DNA from: Gemmatimonadota bacterium
Lineage (GTDB): Bacteria > Gemmatimonadota > Gemmatimonadetes > Longimicrobiales > Gaopeijiaceae
Assembly: GCA_029863645.1 (NCBI GenBank)
Contig: JAOTVA010000007.1
Coordinates: forward strand, 1-64,000
Reading direction: 5' to 3'
Length of the DNA: 64,000 bases
Shown: positions 26,515 through 34,844 of the stretch, piece by piece
How positions within the stretch are numbered: the first letter of the stretch is position 1
How the letters are laid out: each line of letters begins with the position of its first letter
Notes under the pieces: generated by a model
The model's input: only the letters and a program-made list of their open reading frames with translations
Told to the model about the DNA's origin: nothing
Databases searched by the model: none
Made by a program: the position numbers and the translations under genes

Positions 26515-27767
26515 CCCAACTGGACGTTGAATTGATTCACGCCCGTATCGGCCTCGTTCGAGTGGATCTGGTACCCGAGTTTGGTGACGACCTGGGGGGC
26601 AGGCTTCCACGCGAACCCGAGCGACGTCACCGTGAGGTCGTTCGCGGGGTCGGGCGAATACCCTGCCGCCACGCTCCGCTGCGTGTCGACGCGCTCGTAC
26701 CGCACGTACGGAATGAGCTGATGCGCTGTGTCCGTGCGCCGCAGCACGTTGTAGCCCGCCTCGAGGTACCAACCCAGCATGGCCGACCCGATGCCATCCG
26801 GGCCGGTGAGGCCATTGAGCTGGTTCAGCTCGTCGGCTTGGTCCACCTGGGCACCCGCCATGAGCGCGCGTAGGTCCCACCCGCGCAGGTCGAGGTCTCC
26901 GTGGACATCCCAGACGAACACGCGGCCACCTACGTCCTCCCCGGCCAACTGCTGGCCCTGAGTGGTCTGGCCGTGGTACGCGGAGGCTCCGAGGATGAGC
27001 CCAGGGGTGCCGACGAAGTCGAAACGAGCCGCGACGCCCAGGTCCTCAGCCAGTGCGGTCGCCCCCTTCTGACGTCCTCCCCGCAGTCCGGCCGCCGTGA
27101 AGCCGGAACCGTCGAAGGAGTTCATGAGGTACGCGCGCCAGGCGAACGCATCGGTCCCGCCGAAGAGACCGATGCCGTTCTCGCGCCACGTCGTCGGGAT
27201 GATGCGACTCTCGGTGACCGACCGTTCCGTGCCGAGAAAGACGGGCGGCTCGTGCAGCTCGTTGACGAGGCCGAGAGGAGCGAGCACCAAACCCGCTCTG
27301 ACGCCGACGTTGTCGGTCAACTTGTAGTCGAGGTAGGCGAACTCGAGGAAGATCTCGCTGGCGTGCTCGACCTCGATCTCGGAGTTGAACAGCAGACGGT
27401 CGTTGAACTTGTAGCCGACGTAGAGGATCGCACGCAGCGCGTCGAAGCGGTCCAGGGCTCCGGAGGGCCCCCCTCCTTGTGTTTCATTGGCGAATCGCTC
27501 GTACAGGATCTCACCATATCCGCCAATCGAGACGCCTTCACTCACCCGGTATACGCGTGACGCGGCGGGTCCCAGGCCTTGGACGGAGGAGTCGGCTTGG
27601 ACGATGTCGCCCCCCAAGCTGACCCGCTCCAATTCTCGAGTGATCGCCTCCACCTGACGCTCGAGCAAAGCGATGCGAGCGGAGTCCGTGGCCTGCGCCA
27701 TGAGCTCAGTGTCCGGCGCGCTGAACGCGGTCACGGCGAGAACCACGAGGATCGGTGCGATCTTCAC
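26502..27767 (-). CDS. Outer-membrane beta-barrel (porin-like)
   Basis: 421 residues. A signal peptide (to about LMAQA) is followed by a short coiled-coil (IALLERQVEAITRELERV) as in OprP/porin-like trimers, then a long series of alternating aromatic/polar strands ending with a C-terminal aromatic residue (QLGWLF), the BamA-recognised beta-signal. Segments such as GGYGEILYERF, AILYVGYKFNDRLLFNSEIEVEH and EIFLEFAYLDY are typical of the phosphate-selective-porin-like group. It lies between ApbE and the FMN-binding protein, so it probably provides an outer-membrane path or anchor for that flavin system (inference). Confidence 0.85.
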   Translation of the reverse strand: MKIAPILVVLAVTAFSAPDTELMAQATDSARIALLERQVEAITRELERVSLGGDIVQADSSVQGLGPAASRVYRVSEGVSIGGYGEILYERFANETQGGGPSGALDRFDALRAILYVGYKFNDRLLFNSEIEVEHASEIFLEFAYLDYKLTDNVGVRAGLVLAPLGLVNELHEPPVFLGTERSVTESRIIPTTWRENGIGLFGGTDAFAWRAYLMNSFDGSGFTAAGLRGGRQKGATALAEDLGVAARFDFVGTPGLILGASAYHGQTTQGQQLAGEDVGGRVFVWDVHGDLDLRGWDLRALMAGAQVDQADELNQLNGLTGPDGIGSAMLGWYLEAGYNVLRRTDTAHQLIPYVRYERVDTQRSVAAGYSPDPANDLTVTSLGFAWKPAPQVVTKLGYQIHSNEADTGVNQFNVQLGWLF

Positions 27768-27771
27768 GAGT

Positions 27772-28779
27772 CTATCGTTCCTTGTCTGGCTGGGGTGATG
27801 CGGGGGGCTCTAGGAGCCACGGCTCCATGGCCGAGGTCCAGGCGGGGCGTACCGTTTCGCCGTCGAGTTCGAGGAAGAGCGCGGCCACACCGGCTTGCTC
27901 CGCCCACGCGATACCCGTTCGAGGGCCCATCACGTAGAGCGCGGTCGACAGAGCGTCGGCGGTATAGGCGTCCGCATCGACGACGGTGACGCTTCCCCAA
28001 GGGTCGACCGGGAGTCCGCTGCGCGGATCGAGGATATGGCGTCCCCGCTCGGAGCTGCCGCTCGTAGACGCCGATCCGTCGTGGACCGAGAGGGTGGCCG
28101 CGGATTCAAAGCGGCGAAGTGGGTGCGCGACGTCTACGATCCAGGGTGACGCGAACGGGGCGAACGCCAAGACCTGCCCCCCGAGGTCCAGTAGGACCCG
28201 GGCCTCGCTGGGTACAGGCGACTCGTCCATCAATCGGCGGGCCGCCCGAAGCGCCGCGCCCTTCCCGAAGCCGCCCGAGTCCATCCAGGCGGCCCCGGAC
28301 GACCGCATCAGACCCCGCTCGCCAAGCTCGACCGCATTTGGGCCGCTCGCTGCGAGGGCCGCTGCGAGCTCACCCGCTTGAGGCGAACGCCCGCTCCCTC
28401 GCAGGTCCCAGGCGTCGATGAGCGCACCGATTCGGGTGTCGAAGGCGCCGGAGGTCGCATCAGCCCAGCCCGAGCTCTCCCGCAGGAGCGCAGCGAGCTC
28501 GCCGTCCACATCAGTCCAGCTGCTCGGCGGCGCCTGGTTCAGGCGGCCCAACGGGGTCGAGGGGTCCCAGGTGTTGAGCAGGGCATCGATGCGCTCGACT
28601 TCACGGAGCATCGATTCCCCGAGTCGGTCCGCCGTGGCCCTGTCGACACCCTCGATCACCACGTGGAAGCGCGTGCCCATCAGCCACGCCTCGCGCTCGA
28701 CGCGTGGCATGAGGGAGGGGGACAGCAGGCCGGCCGCGAGGTGCTGCAGGGCCAGAACGACCCAGAGGGTGAGGCTCAA
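27772..28779 (-). CDS. apbE: FAD:protein FMN transferase ApbE
   Basis: Attaches FMN to Thr of exported target proteins, using FAD and Mg2+. The 335 residues start with an N-terminal signal/anchor (LWVVLALQHLAAGLLSPSL). The catalytic domain includes LMGTRFHVVIEG, IDALLNTWDPSTPLGRLNQ, SGAFDTRIGALIDAWD, VLLDLGGQVLAF, HILDPRSGLPV and SVTVVDADAYTADALSTALYVMG, all ApbE blocks. It is the first gene of the minus-strand operon; its likely substrate is the FMN-binding protein two genes down. A Fur-box-like palindrome sits 21 bp upstream of the start codon. Confidence 0.92.
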   Translation of the reverse strand: MSLTLWVVLALQHLAAGLLSPSLMPRVEREAWLMGTRFHVVIEGVDRATADRLGESMLREVERIDALLNTWDPSTPLGRLNQAPPSSWTDVDGELAALLRESSGWADATSGAFDTRIGALIDAWDLRGSGRSPQAGELAAALAASGPNAVELGERGLMRSSGAAWMDSGGFGKGAALRAARRLMDESPVPSEARVLLDLGGQVLAFAPFASPWIVDVAHPLRRFESAATLSVHDGSASTSGSSERGRHILDPRSGLPVDPWGSVTVVDADAYTADALSTALYVMGPRTGIAWAEQAGVAALFLELDGETVRPAWTSAMEPWLLEPPASPQPDKER

Positions 28780-28799
28780 TCCGTGACCCTATTTGCGAA

Positions 28800-28814
28800 T
28801 GAGATCCGTTCTCA
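28800..28814 (-). promoter_or_regulatory. Fur-box-like palindrome upstream of apbE
   Basis: TGAGATCCGTTCTCA is a 7-1-7 element with outer arms TGAGA/TCTCA, close to the TGAGAAT-N-ATTCTCA form of Fur/Zur family boxes (two mismatches per arm or fewer). It lies 21 bp before the apbE start and also in the promoter region of the divergent CMD gene. Metal regulation of this operon is therefore possible. Confidence 0.35.
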
Positions 28815-28946
28815 ACTATCAGGGCCGAGAAGCTAGCCCTCCCCTGCGGGGCGGACAAGCGCTTGGGGAACGGCTTTCCAACCGGCCTCGGGCCACCCAC
28901 TTTGGCGATCCGGATTCGGTGCTCAGCGAAGAAAGGAGAACACGAC

Positions 28947-30032
28947 ATGCGCGGTTCAGCCCGTCCGCCCCACCCACGCCTCTTGGTCCTGTGCTCCTTG
29001 GCCCTGTTCGGGACGCTCCTGCCGCGGACCTCTACGGCGCAGCAGCCAGCAGCCCCCGTCGGCGCGTACGACGCTGCGCCCTACCTGGGCGAGATCCGAG
29101 ATGCCGTTCTGTACGGTGACATCTGGGAACGTCCACAGCTCTCCCCCAGGGATCGCAGCCTGATCACCGTTGCCGTGACCCAGGCGCTCTATGCGACCAA
29201 CGAGCTGCGGATCCACATGGGTAGGGCGCTCGACAACGGGGTCACTCAGGCCGAGATCTCCGAGCTCATCGCCCATGTGCTGTGGTACTCGGGATTTCCG
29301 ACTGGCGTGAACGCGGCCCGAGTCGCCGCGGAGGTGTTCGCGGAGCGTGGCCTCCCGACCACACCCCCGGGGGCCTCCTCGCGCCAACCGCCGGTGAATC
29401 CGGAACTCGAATTCCCCGGGGCCTTCCCCCAGACGCCCTATCTGCGCGACCTGCTCAACGAAGTCGTCTACGCCGAGACGTGGGAGCGCCCCGAACTTTC
29501 ACCCCGCGACCGGAGCCTCATCACGGTCGCTGTCGGTGCGTCCCTTTATGCCTCGAGTGAGGTCAGGTATCACGCGGGGCGAGCCCTCGACAACGGGGTC
29601 ACCCAGGAAGAGCTCTCGGAGGCCGTCACCCACGTGACCTTCTACTCCGGCTTCCCGACCGGCGTCAACGCAGCCCGGGTCCTGGCGGAGGTCTTCGAGG
29701 CGAGGGGCCTTCCCCTGCCTGACTCCCGTTTTCCGGGAGCGCCCTACCTCGACACGCTCATCGACGGGCTCGTGTATGGTGATACGTGGACTCGGCCGGA
29801 GCTGTCGCCCCGAGACCGAAGCCTCGTGACCATCGCGATGACCCAGGCGGCCTACCAGACGGACCAGCTGCGGGTTCACCTCCGCAGGGGACTCGACAAC
29901 GGCATCACCCCCGAGGAACTGTCCGAGCTCATGGCACAGGTCACGCTCTACTCGGGCTTTCCTTCGGGGGTCAACGGGTCGAGGGTGCTCGCCGAGGTGC
30001 TCACCGAGCGTGCGATCCCTTTGCCGAATTAG
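28947..30032 (+). CDS. Exported protein with three tandem carboxymuconolactone-decarboxylase domains
   Basis: 361 residues: signal peptide (to about STAQ) and three CMD-fold repeats (about 40-140, 165-260 and 265-361). Each contains SPRDRSLITVAV, a GRALDNGVT-like turn and an xVxxYSGFPTGVNAARV-like stretch. The repeats lack the AhpD CxxC redox motif and look like gamma-carboxymuconolactone decarboxylase. The third repeat has Gln in place of the His that precedes YSGFP in the first two. CMD proteins normally are single-domain, cytoplasmic and hexameric, so a secreted three-domain chain would be a half-hexamer in one polypeptide. The start is ATG 28947 after AGGAG. Confidence 0.88.
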   Translation: MRGSARPPHPRLLVLCSLALFGTLLPRTSTAQQPAAPVGAYDAAPYLGEIRDAVLYGDIWERPQLSPRDRSLITVAVTQALYATNELRIHMGRALDNGVTQAEISELIAHVLWYSGFPTGVNAARVAAEVFAERGLPTTPPGASSRQPPVNPELEFPGAFPQTPYLRDLLNEVVYAETWERPELSPRDRSLITVAVGASLYASSEVRYHAGRALDNGVTQEELSEAVTHVTFYSGFPTGVNAARVLAEVFEARGLPLPDSRFPGAPYLDTLIDGLVYGDTWTRPELSPRDRSLVTIAMTQAAYQTDQLRVHLRRGLDNGITPEELSELMAQVTLYSGFPSGVNGSRVLAEVLTERAIPLPN

Positions 30033-30154
30033 TCGGCCACATGCCACGAAACCCGGAGGGGTGGTGGAACGTACGACTAGAAATGCGTAGCTTAACCTAC
30101 TCTATAGTCTAGAAGTCCGGACGTATGCGTCACTCTCAGGTAGGAGTTCTTTCC

Positions 30155-31636
30155 ATGAGGCTTTCCCCCACCCTTCGCAGCTGGGGCATGCTCGCGCCGC
30201 TCGCGCTTCTCCTCGTGCTGCCCGCCGTTGTCGAGGCTCAGTCTGCCGTGGCCATGGCATCGCGAGAGCTGCACCTCTACGACGTGAGGGATTTCGGGAT
30301 CGATCCTACTCAGGTGACGTTCTCGAGGGACATCGCCCCGATTCTCCAGCGGAGCTGTGAGAACTGCCACCGCCCGGACGGCGGCGGCCCCATGTCGCTC
30401 GTGGAGTACAACGAGGTGCGGCGTTATGCGTCGAGGATTCGGCAGCGCACCGCCATCCGCGACCGGATGGGTGCCATGCCGCCTTGGTACGTCGAGAAGG
30501 AAATCGGCATTCAGCACTACCAGAACGACAACTCGCTGTCCGATCTCGAGCTGGGGCTGATCCAGGCCTGGGTCGACAACGGCACGCCCGAGGGCAACCC
30601 GGCAGACCTGCCTGAGCCGCTCGAGTGGACCGACGGTTCGCAGTGGACGATTCGTCCGGATCTGGTCGTCATCGGCGAGGACATCGTGGTCGATGGCGAT
30701 GCTCCGGACTGGTGGGGCGAGATCACGAGCATCCCCACCGGCCTCGAAGAGGACAGGTACGTCAAGGCAGTCCAGGTCCGCGAGGTCAACGACGTCCCCA
30801 CTGGCGGATCCGGGACGGCGACCGTTGGAGGCAAGTATGTCTTCCATCACATGATCTGGAACACCCGGGTGCCGGGAACGCCCCGTGCGACCTTCTGGCC
30901 CGTTCACGAGGTCGGGCGTAATCCCGACGTCTTTGCCGAAGGCGCGGGTCGCATGCTCCATGCGGGCTCCGAGATTCAGTCCGAGTCCATTCACCTGCAC
31001 TCGAATGGACGCAACACGACCGCCCACTTGGAGATCGCGTTCGAGTTCTTCCCCGAAGACTACGAGCCCCTCTACCAGGGAAGCATCACCTCCCTGGCGA
31101 ACGGCACGGACATCGACATCCAGCCCGGACTAGATGGACAGCGGTTGGAGGCCTATACCGTGGTCACGCGGCCGACGAAGATCGTCAGCTTCGAGCCGCA
31201 CCTGCACGCGCCCGGCGAACGCATGTGCCTCGAGGCCATCTGGGGATTCAAGGCCGAGACGCTGGCTTGCGTGGGCTACGACCACAACTGGGTTCGGACC
31301 TACGTCTTCGATGAGAACTACCAGCCGCTCATCCCACCGGGGACCGTGCTGCACATCACCGGCTACATGAACAACTCCGAGACGAACCCCAACGTGGCGG
31401 ATTCCCGCAATTGGCAGGGCGCTGGTAACCGGTCCGTGGCGAACATGTTCATCGACCTCGGGGAGCGCGTGTCGATGTCGGAGGAGCAGTTCGTCAAGGA
31501 GGTTCAAGAGCGGGTCGAGTACCACGGCCTGACGAAGAACGATTACTTCATCGGGTGTCCACTATGTCTGGCGATCGTGGAAACGCCAGGCGCTACGCCG
31601 ACTCCGACGCCGGCGGGAGGACAGGACCAGCAGTGA
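30155..31636 (+). CDS. Exported cytochrome c - type II copper monooxygenase-like protein
   Basis: 493 residues. A signal peptide (VVEAQS) is followed by a short cytochrome c domain with C68-ENC-H72 and SRDIAPILQRSC. The remainder resembles copper type II ascorbate-dependent monooxygenases (PHM/DBM fold): His231-His232-Met233 as in the CuA site, His280-Leu-His282, His349-Leu-His351 in PHLHAPGERMC as in the CuB site, and Met431 in ANMFIDL near the C terminus. It may hydroxylate a substrate with electrons delivered through the attached haem; the substrate is unknown. The ATG at 30155 follows TAGGAG at good spacing. GTGA overlap with the next gene suggests a two-gene operon. Confidence 0.82.
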   Translation: MRLSPTLRSWGMLAPLALLLVLPAVVEAQSAVAMASRELHLYDVRDFGIDPTQVTFSRDIAPILQRSCENCHRPDGGGPMSLVEYNEVRRYASRIRQRTAIRDRMGAMPPWYVEKEIGIQHYQNDNSLSDLELGLIQAWVDNGTPEGNPADLPEPLEWTDGSQWTIRPDLVVIGEDIVVDGDAPDWWGEITSIPTGLEEDRYVKAVQVREVNDVPTGGSGTATVGGKYVFHHMIWNTRVPGTPRATFWPVHEVGRNPDVFAEGAGRMLHAGSEIQSESIHLHSNGRNTTAHLEIAFEFFPEDYEPLYQGSITSLANGTDIDIQPGLDGQRLEAYTVVTRPTKIVSFEPHLHAPGERMCLEAIWGFKAETLACVGYDHNWVRTYVFDENYQPLIPPGTVLHITGYMNNSETNPNVADSRNWQGAGNRSVANMFIDLGERVSMSEEQFVKEVQERVEYHGLTKNDYFIGCPLCLAIVETPGATPTPTPAGGQDQQ

Positions 31637-32607
31637 GAAAGATGCCGCAAAGGTCCCTCATGACCGCGATCGGAATGGCGGTCGCCCTCGGCTTCGTGCT
31701 GGGGGCGCCGTCCGTCGCGGAAGCCCAGGGACTTACGTTCAACAAGGGACAGTCGATCTCGCCCGCGTTCGAGGGGTGGACGGAAAACGCCGACGGGACG
31801 TTCAACCTGATGTTCGGCTACATGAACCGGAACTGGGAAGAACAGCCGGACATACCGGTCGGAGCCGACAACTACTTCTCGCCGGGTCCGCAGGATCGCG
31901 GGCAGAACACGCATTTCCTTCCCAGACGGAATCGGTTCGTGTTCGAGGTCCGCGTGCCGGCGGACTTCGGAGAGCAGGAGCTGATTTGGACGCTGCGCGT
32001 CAATGGGGTAGAGCAGCAAGCGTACGGCCATCTAGGGCGGGACTATTTCGTCGATAACGTCGTCATCATGTCGGAGAACGGCGCTTTGGGGGCCGGGTCG
32101 AGCAACCCCGCGCTCCGCGCCCATACCCCACCGGTAGTCGAGATGGAAACGCCGGCGGAGATCGAGGCGGTCGTGGGGCGGCCCGTCCGGCTGGTCGCCA
32201 TGGTCTCTGACGACGGGCTACCCAGGAGGGCTGGGGGTAGACTACCGATCGACGACGAAGGCAACCTGGACCTGGCGAGAGCCTTGCGGGCTCCACCTTC
32301 GCGGATCACGCCCGAGAAGATCATGGGGCTGAACATCAGCTGGCATATCTTTCGGGGTCCGGAAGGGGGTCAGGACGCGGTTTCGTTCAATCCGCCGCAG
32401 CCCGCGGTCTGGGAAGACACGCGGCCGTTTTCGAACTCGCCTTGGGCGCCGTTCTGGATTCCGCCTGAGCTGCCGGAGGATGGCCGCTGGGTGACGGAAG
32501 TGACGTTCAGCGAGCCGGGGACGTATCTGCTGAGGGGCCGGGCCGACGACGGCGGACTCTACACGGACCGGGAGGTTCGTGTCACCGTGCGGATGCCTAC
32601 ACTCTAA
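31633..32607 (+). CDS. Exported protein paired with the cytochrome c/copper protein
   Basis: 324 residues beginning at GTG 31633, overlapping the upstream stop. There is a signal peptide (LGAPSVAEAQG) and a beta-rich mature part: NLMFGYMNRNWEEQPDIPVGADNYFSPG near the start, WTLRVNGVEQQAYGHL, TPPVVEMETPAEIEAVVGRPVRL (Ig-like) and a C-terminal GTYLLRGRADDGGLYTDREVRVTV strand pair. No enzymatic motif is seen. Tight coupling suggests it works with the monooxygenase-like protein as partner or scaffold. A perfect 10-bp stem hairpin follows. Confidence 0.75.
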   Translation: MRKMPQRSLMTAIGMAVALGFVLGAPSVAEAQGLTFNKGQSISPAFEGWTENADGTFNLMFGYMNRNWEEQPDIPVGADNYFSPGPQDRGQNTHFLPRRNRFVFEVRVPADFGEQELIWTLRVNGVEQQAYGHLGRDYFVDNVVIMSENGALGAGSSNPALRAHTPPVVEMETPAEIEAVVGRPVRLVAMVSDDGLPRRAGGRLPIDDEGNLDLARALRAPPSRITPEKIMGLNISWHIFRGPEGGQDAVSFNPPQPAVWEDTRPFSNSPWAPFWIPPELPEDGRWVTEVTFSEPGTYLLRGRADDGGLYTDREVRVTVRMPTL

Positions 32608-32642
32608 CAGGTCACGGTTCGCCTCAGTGGAGGCGATCAACG

Positions 32643-32673
32643 AGAGGGCAGGGGCGAGGCGCTCCTGCCCTCT
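32643..32673 (+). terminator. Hairpin after the cytochrome operon
   Basis: AGAGGGCAGG (32643-32652) pairs perfectly with CCTGCCCTCT (32664-32673) across an 11-base loop, 35 bp after the preceding stop. The bases beyond are TCGCGTTTC, only moderately T-rich. It fits termination before the tRNA gene. Confidence 0.6.
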
Positions 32674-32735
32674 TCGCGTTTCAGCGGTGCTGGCCGGCGC
32701 TAGATCACCGCATCCCAACTAGGTAGGATTCGGAA

Positions 32736-32809
32736 GACCCGGTAGCTCAGTTGGCTAGAGCAACTGACTTTTAATCAGTAGGTCCTGGGTTCGAGTCCCA
32801 GCCGGGTCA
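32736..32809 (+). tRNA. tRNA-Lys (anticodon TTT)
   Basis: Complete cloverleaf: acceptor GACCCGG pairs with CCGGGTC (discriminator A), D arm GCTCAGTTGGCTAGAGC, anticodon arm ACTGA-CTTTTAA-TCAGT with anticodon TTT, variable AGGTC, and T arm CTGGG-TTCGAGT-CCCAG. CCA is not encoded, so it must be added after transcription. The next gene starts 18 bp downstream. Confidence 0.97.
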
Positions 32810-32827
32810 CTATAGACGGAGGCTTAG

Positions 32828-33763
32828 ATGAGCGCAGGACACAGCCGTGCGGCCCTCGTCTTGGTGCTGCTCGGCGTGGCCGCCACGGCAACATGTGGTG
32901 GATCCGAGCATGAGCCACCGACCGGGGCCAAGAAAGTCCTGCTCATAGGGATTGATGGGGTGCGTCCCGATGTACTGGCTGAGGTGGAGACGCCCAACCT
33001 GGATCGACTGGCTGACCGGGGAACGTTCGCTGACGACGCCCGCACTGGCTTTCCGACCATGAGTGGGCCGGGGTGGTCGAGCTTCCTTACCGGAGTGTGG
33101 CCGGACAAGCATGGCGTGACCACCAACGAATTCGAGAACAAGCATTACGATGCTTTCCCCGACGTGTTCACTCGTATCGAATCACTGCGACCGGACTTGA
33201 ACACGTGGGTCGCGGCCGACTGGCTTCCGCTGGTAACGAGCGACCACAACGGGCCCGTCATCTCCGATGCAGTGGACACGAAGCACGTCCTCGACGGGTA
33301 CGAAGTCGGCTGGTCTGAGGGTGACGAGTTGACCGTGGAGCTGGCTGCTGAGGCGCTGGCAGAGAGCGATCCCGATGCCATGTTCGTCTACTTGGGCAAC
33401 CCCGATGAAACCAGCCACCAGCACACGTCCATCGGGCTAGAGTATCGCTCAGCCATCGAATTGGCGGACGAACACGTCGGCCGCCTCGTAGGAGCGATCG
33501 AAGCTCGGCCGACATACGACCAGGAGGATTGGCTGATCCTGGTGAGCACCGACCACGGTCGACGGGCGAATGGCGGACACGGCGGCGACACCCCCGAGGA
33601 GCGGACCATCTTCTACATCGCGTCCGGTCCGTCCGCTACCGTGGGCCGAGCGGGCGTGGAGACCTCGATCGTGGACGTGCCGGTCACGGCTCTTGCCCAC
33701 CTCGGGATTCCGATCGACCCGGCATGGAACTTGGACGGTAAGGTGGTGGGGCTCGGGCGGTAG
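32828..33763 (+). CDS. Alkaline-phosphatase superfamily phosphodiesterase-like lipoprotein
   Basis: 311 residues with a hydrophobic leader ending ATATCGG (lipobox-like). The core is a nucleotide pyrophosphatase/phosphodiesterase-type alkaline phosphatase fold: metal Asp in LLIGIDGVRPD, nucleophilic Thr in FPTMSGPGW, metal Asp/His in NPDETSHQH, and STDHGRRANGGHGG near the end. It would hydrolyse a phosphomono- or phosphodiester (or sulfate) outside the membrane; the substrate is not deducible. The ATG follows the tRNA-Lys 3' end by 18 bp, so they may share a transcript. Confidence 0.85.
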   Translation: MSAGHSRAALVLVLLGVAATATCGGSEHEPPTGAKKVLLIGIDGVRPDVLAEVETPNLDRLADRGTFADDARTGFPTMSGPGWSSFLTGVWPDKHGVTTNEFENKHYDAFPDVFTRIESLRPDLNTWVAADWLPLVTSDHNGPVISDAVDTKHVLDGYEVGWSEGDELTVELAAEALAESDPDAMFVYLGNPDETSHQHTSIGLEYRSAIELADEHVGRLVGAIEARPTYDQEDWLILVSTDHGRRANGGHGGDTPEERTIFYIASGPSATVGRAGVETSIVDVPVTALAHLGIPIDPAWNLDGKVVGLGR

Positions 33764-33768
33764 AGCCC

Positions 33769-34797
33769 TCACGATGCGACGACGATCGTCTCCCCGTGTC
33801 GCGCTACGCGCAGGTCTGACGCGTCGAGCCCCGCGGCGTGCCACGCCATGCGGGTTCGTTCGGGCGGCTCGAGGGGATCTTCGAAGGTCAGGCGAAATGT
33901 GCCCCAGTGCGTGGGGATGAAGGCGCCTGATGCACCCAGGTCCCGATAGACCTGAACGGCCTCCTCCGGGTTCATGTGCGAGGCGCTCATGAACCATGCG
34001 GGCTCGTACGCACCGACGGGGATCAGCGAAACGTCGAACGGCCCGAGTCGCATACCGATTTCGGCGAAACAGGCGGCGTAGCCGGAGTCCCCTCCGAAGT
34101 AGACGGCCGGTCCAGGGGCCGATTCGGGGGCTGCGAGAGATCGACCCGCAGGAGTGATCGCCCAGGAACACCACAGGCGCGTGTTGGTGCTCCACGGAGT
34201 GCGACGGGTCCAGTGACGCGCGGGCGCGGCGGTCAGCTCGAATCCTCCCGTGGGCGCCTCTACCCGGTCCCACCAGTCGCACTCGACGATGTGTGTCACG
34301 CCTAACGCGCCGAACCACGCTCGGTATCCGAGCGGCGTGTACCAAGCCAGGTCGTCGCCGAAGCGCCGATGAAGCGCGCGCACAGTCGGACGGTCCAGGT
34401 GGTCGTAGTGGTCGTGTGAGAGCAAGACCCCGTGAATCGGCGGGAGCGACTCGAAGGCGAGCCCTGGTGGAGAGAAGCGCTTCGCGCCCGCGAAGGGGAC
34501 CGGAGAGGCTCGCTCGGACCAGACCGGGTCGGTCAGCAGGTTGAGGCCCGGCAACTGAATGAGGTATGTGGCATGACCGATCCAGGTGACCCGGACCTGC
34601 CCATCCAGCGTGGTGGGTCGCGCGATGCGTGACTCGGCCGCCTGCAGGTCTGAGGGAGTCGGATCCGGGGCATGCCTACGGGTGATCCACTCCCAAGCCA
34701 CCCTACGGATCCGACTACGCAGCGCGTCGTCACCCGCGGCTTCTGGCCAGGGGTTCCGGAATCGACCGTCCCCTCGGTGGTGCGCGGGCCTCGTCAA
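33769..34797 (-). CDS. MBL-fold hydrolase, NAPE-PLD/UlaG-like
   Basis: About 342 residues from the TTG at 34797, the first plausible start after the upstream gene ends. It contains an N-terminal GRFRNPWPE segment like that of NAPE-phospholipase-D-type proteins, VTWIGHATYLIQLPGLNLLTDPVWSERASPVPFAGAKR, the metal motif SHDHYDHLD (HxHxDH), YFGGDSGY and PTHWGTFRL. There is no signal peptide, so it is cytoplasmic. Relatives hydrolyse phosphodiester or lactone bonds. The start is uncertain: no Shine-Dalgarno is visible, and a hairpin separates it from the NIPSNAP gene. Confidence 0.8.
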   Translation of the reverse strand: MTRPAHHRGDGRFRNPWPEAAGDDALRSRIRRVAWEWITRRHAPDPTPSDLQAAESRIARPTTLDGQVRVTWIGHATYLIQLPGLNLLTDPVWSERASPVPFAGAKRFSPPGLAFESLPPIHGVLLSHDHYDHLDRPTVRALHRRFGDDLAWYTPLGYRAWFGALGVTHIVECDWWDRVEAPTGGFELTAAPARHWTRRTPWSTNTRLWCSWAITPAGRSLAAPESAPGPAVYFGGDSGYAACFAEIGMRLGPFDVSLIPVGAYEPAWFMSASHMNPEEAVQVYRDLGASGAFIPTHWGTFRLTFEDPLEPPERTRMAWHAAGLDASDLRVARHGETIVVAS

Positions 34798-34807
34798 CGG
34801 AACTGGC

Positions 34808-34833
34808 GCGGCCCCGAGCGTTGTCGGGGCCGC
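34808..34833 (-). terminator. Perfect 10-bp hairpin between NIPSNAP and MBL-fold genes
   Basis: GCGGCCCCGA (34808-34817) and TCGGGGCCGC (34824-34833) form an uninterrupted stem with a 6-base loop, 11 bp after the NIPSNAP stop on the minus strand. There is no T tract. It may attenuate or stabilise the transcript between two same-strand genes. Confidence 0.5.
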
Positions 34834-34844
34834 GGTCCAGCCAG

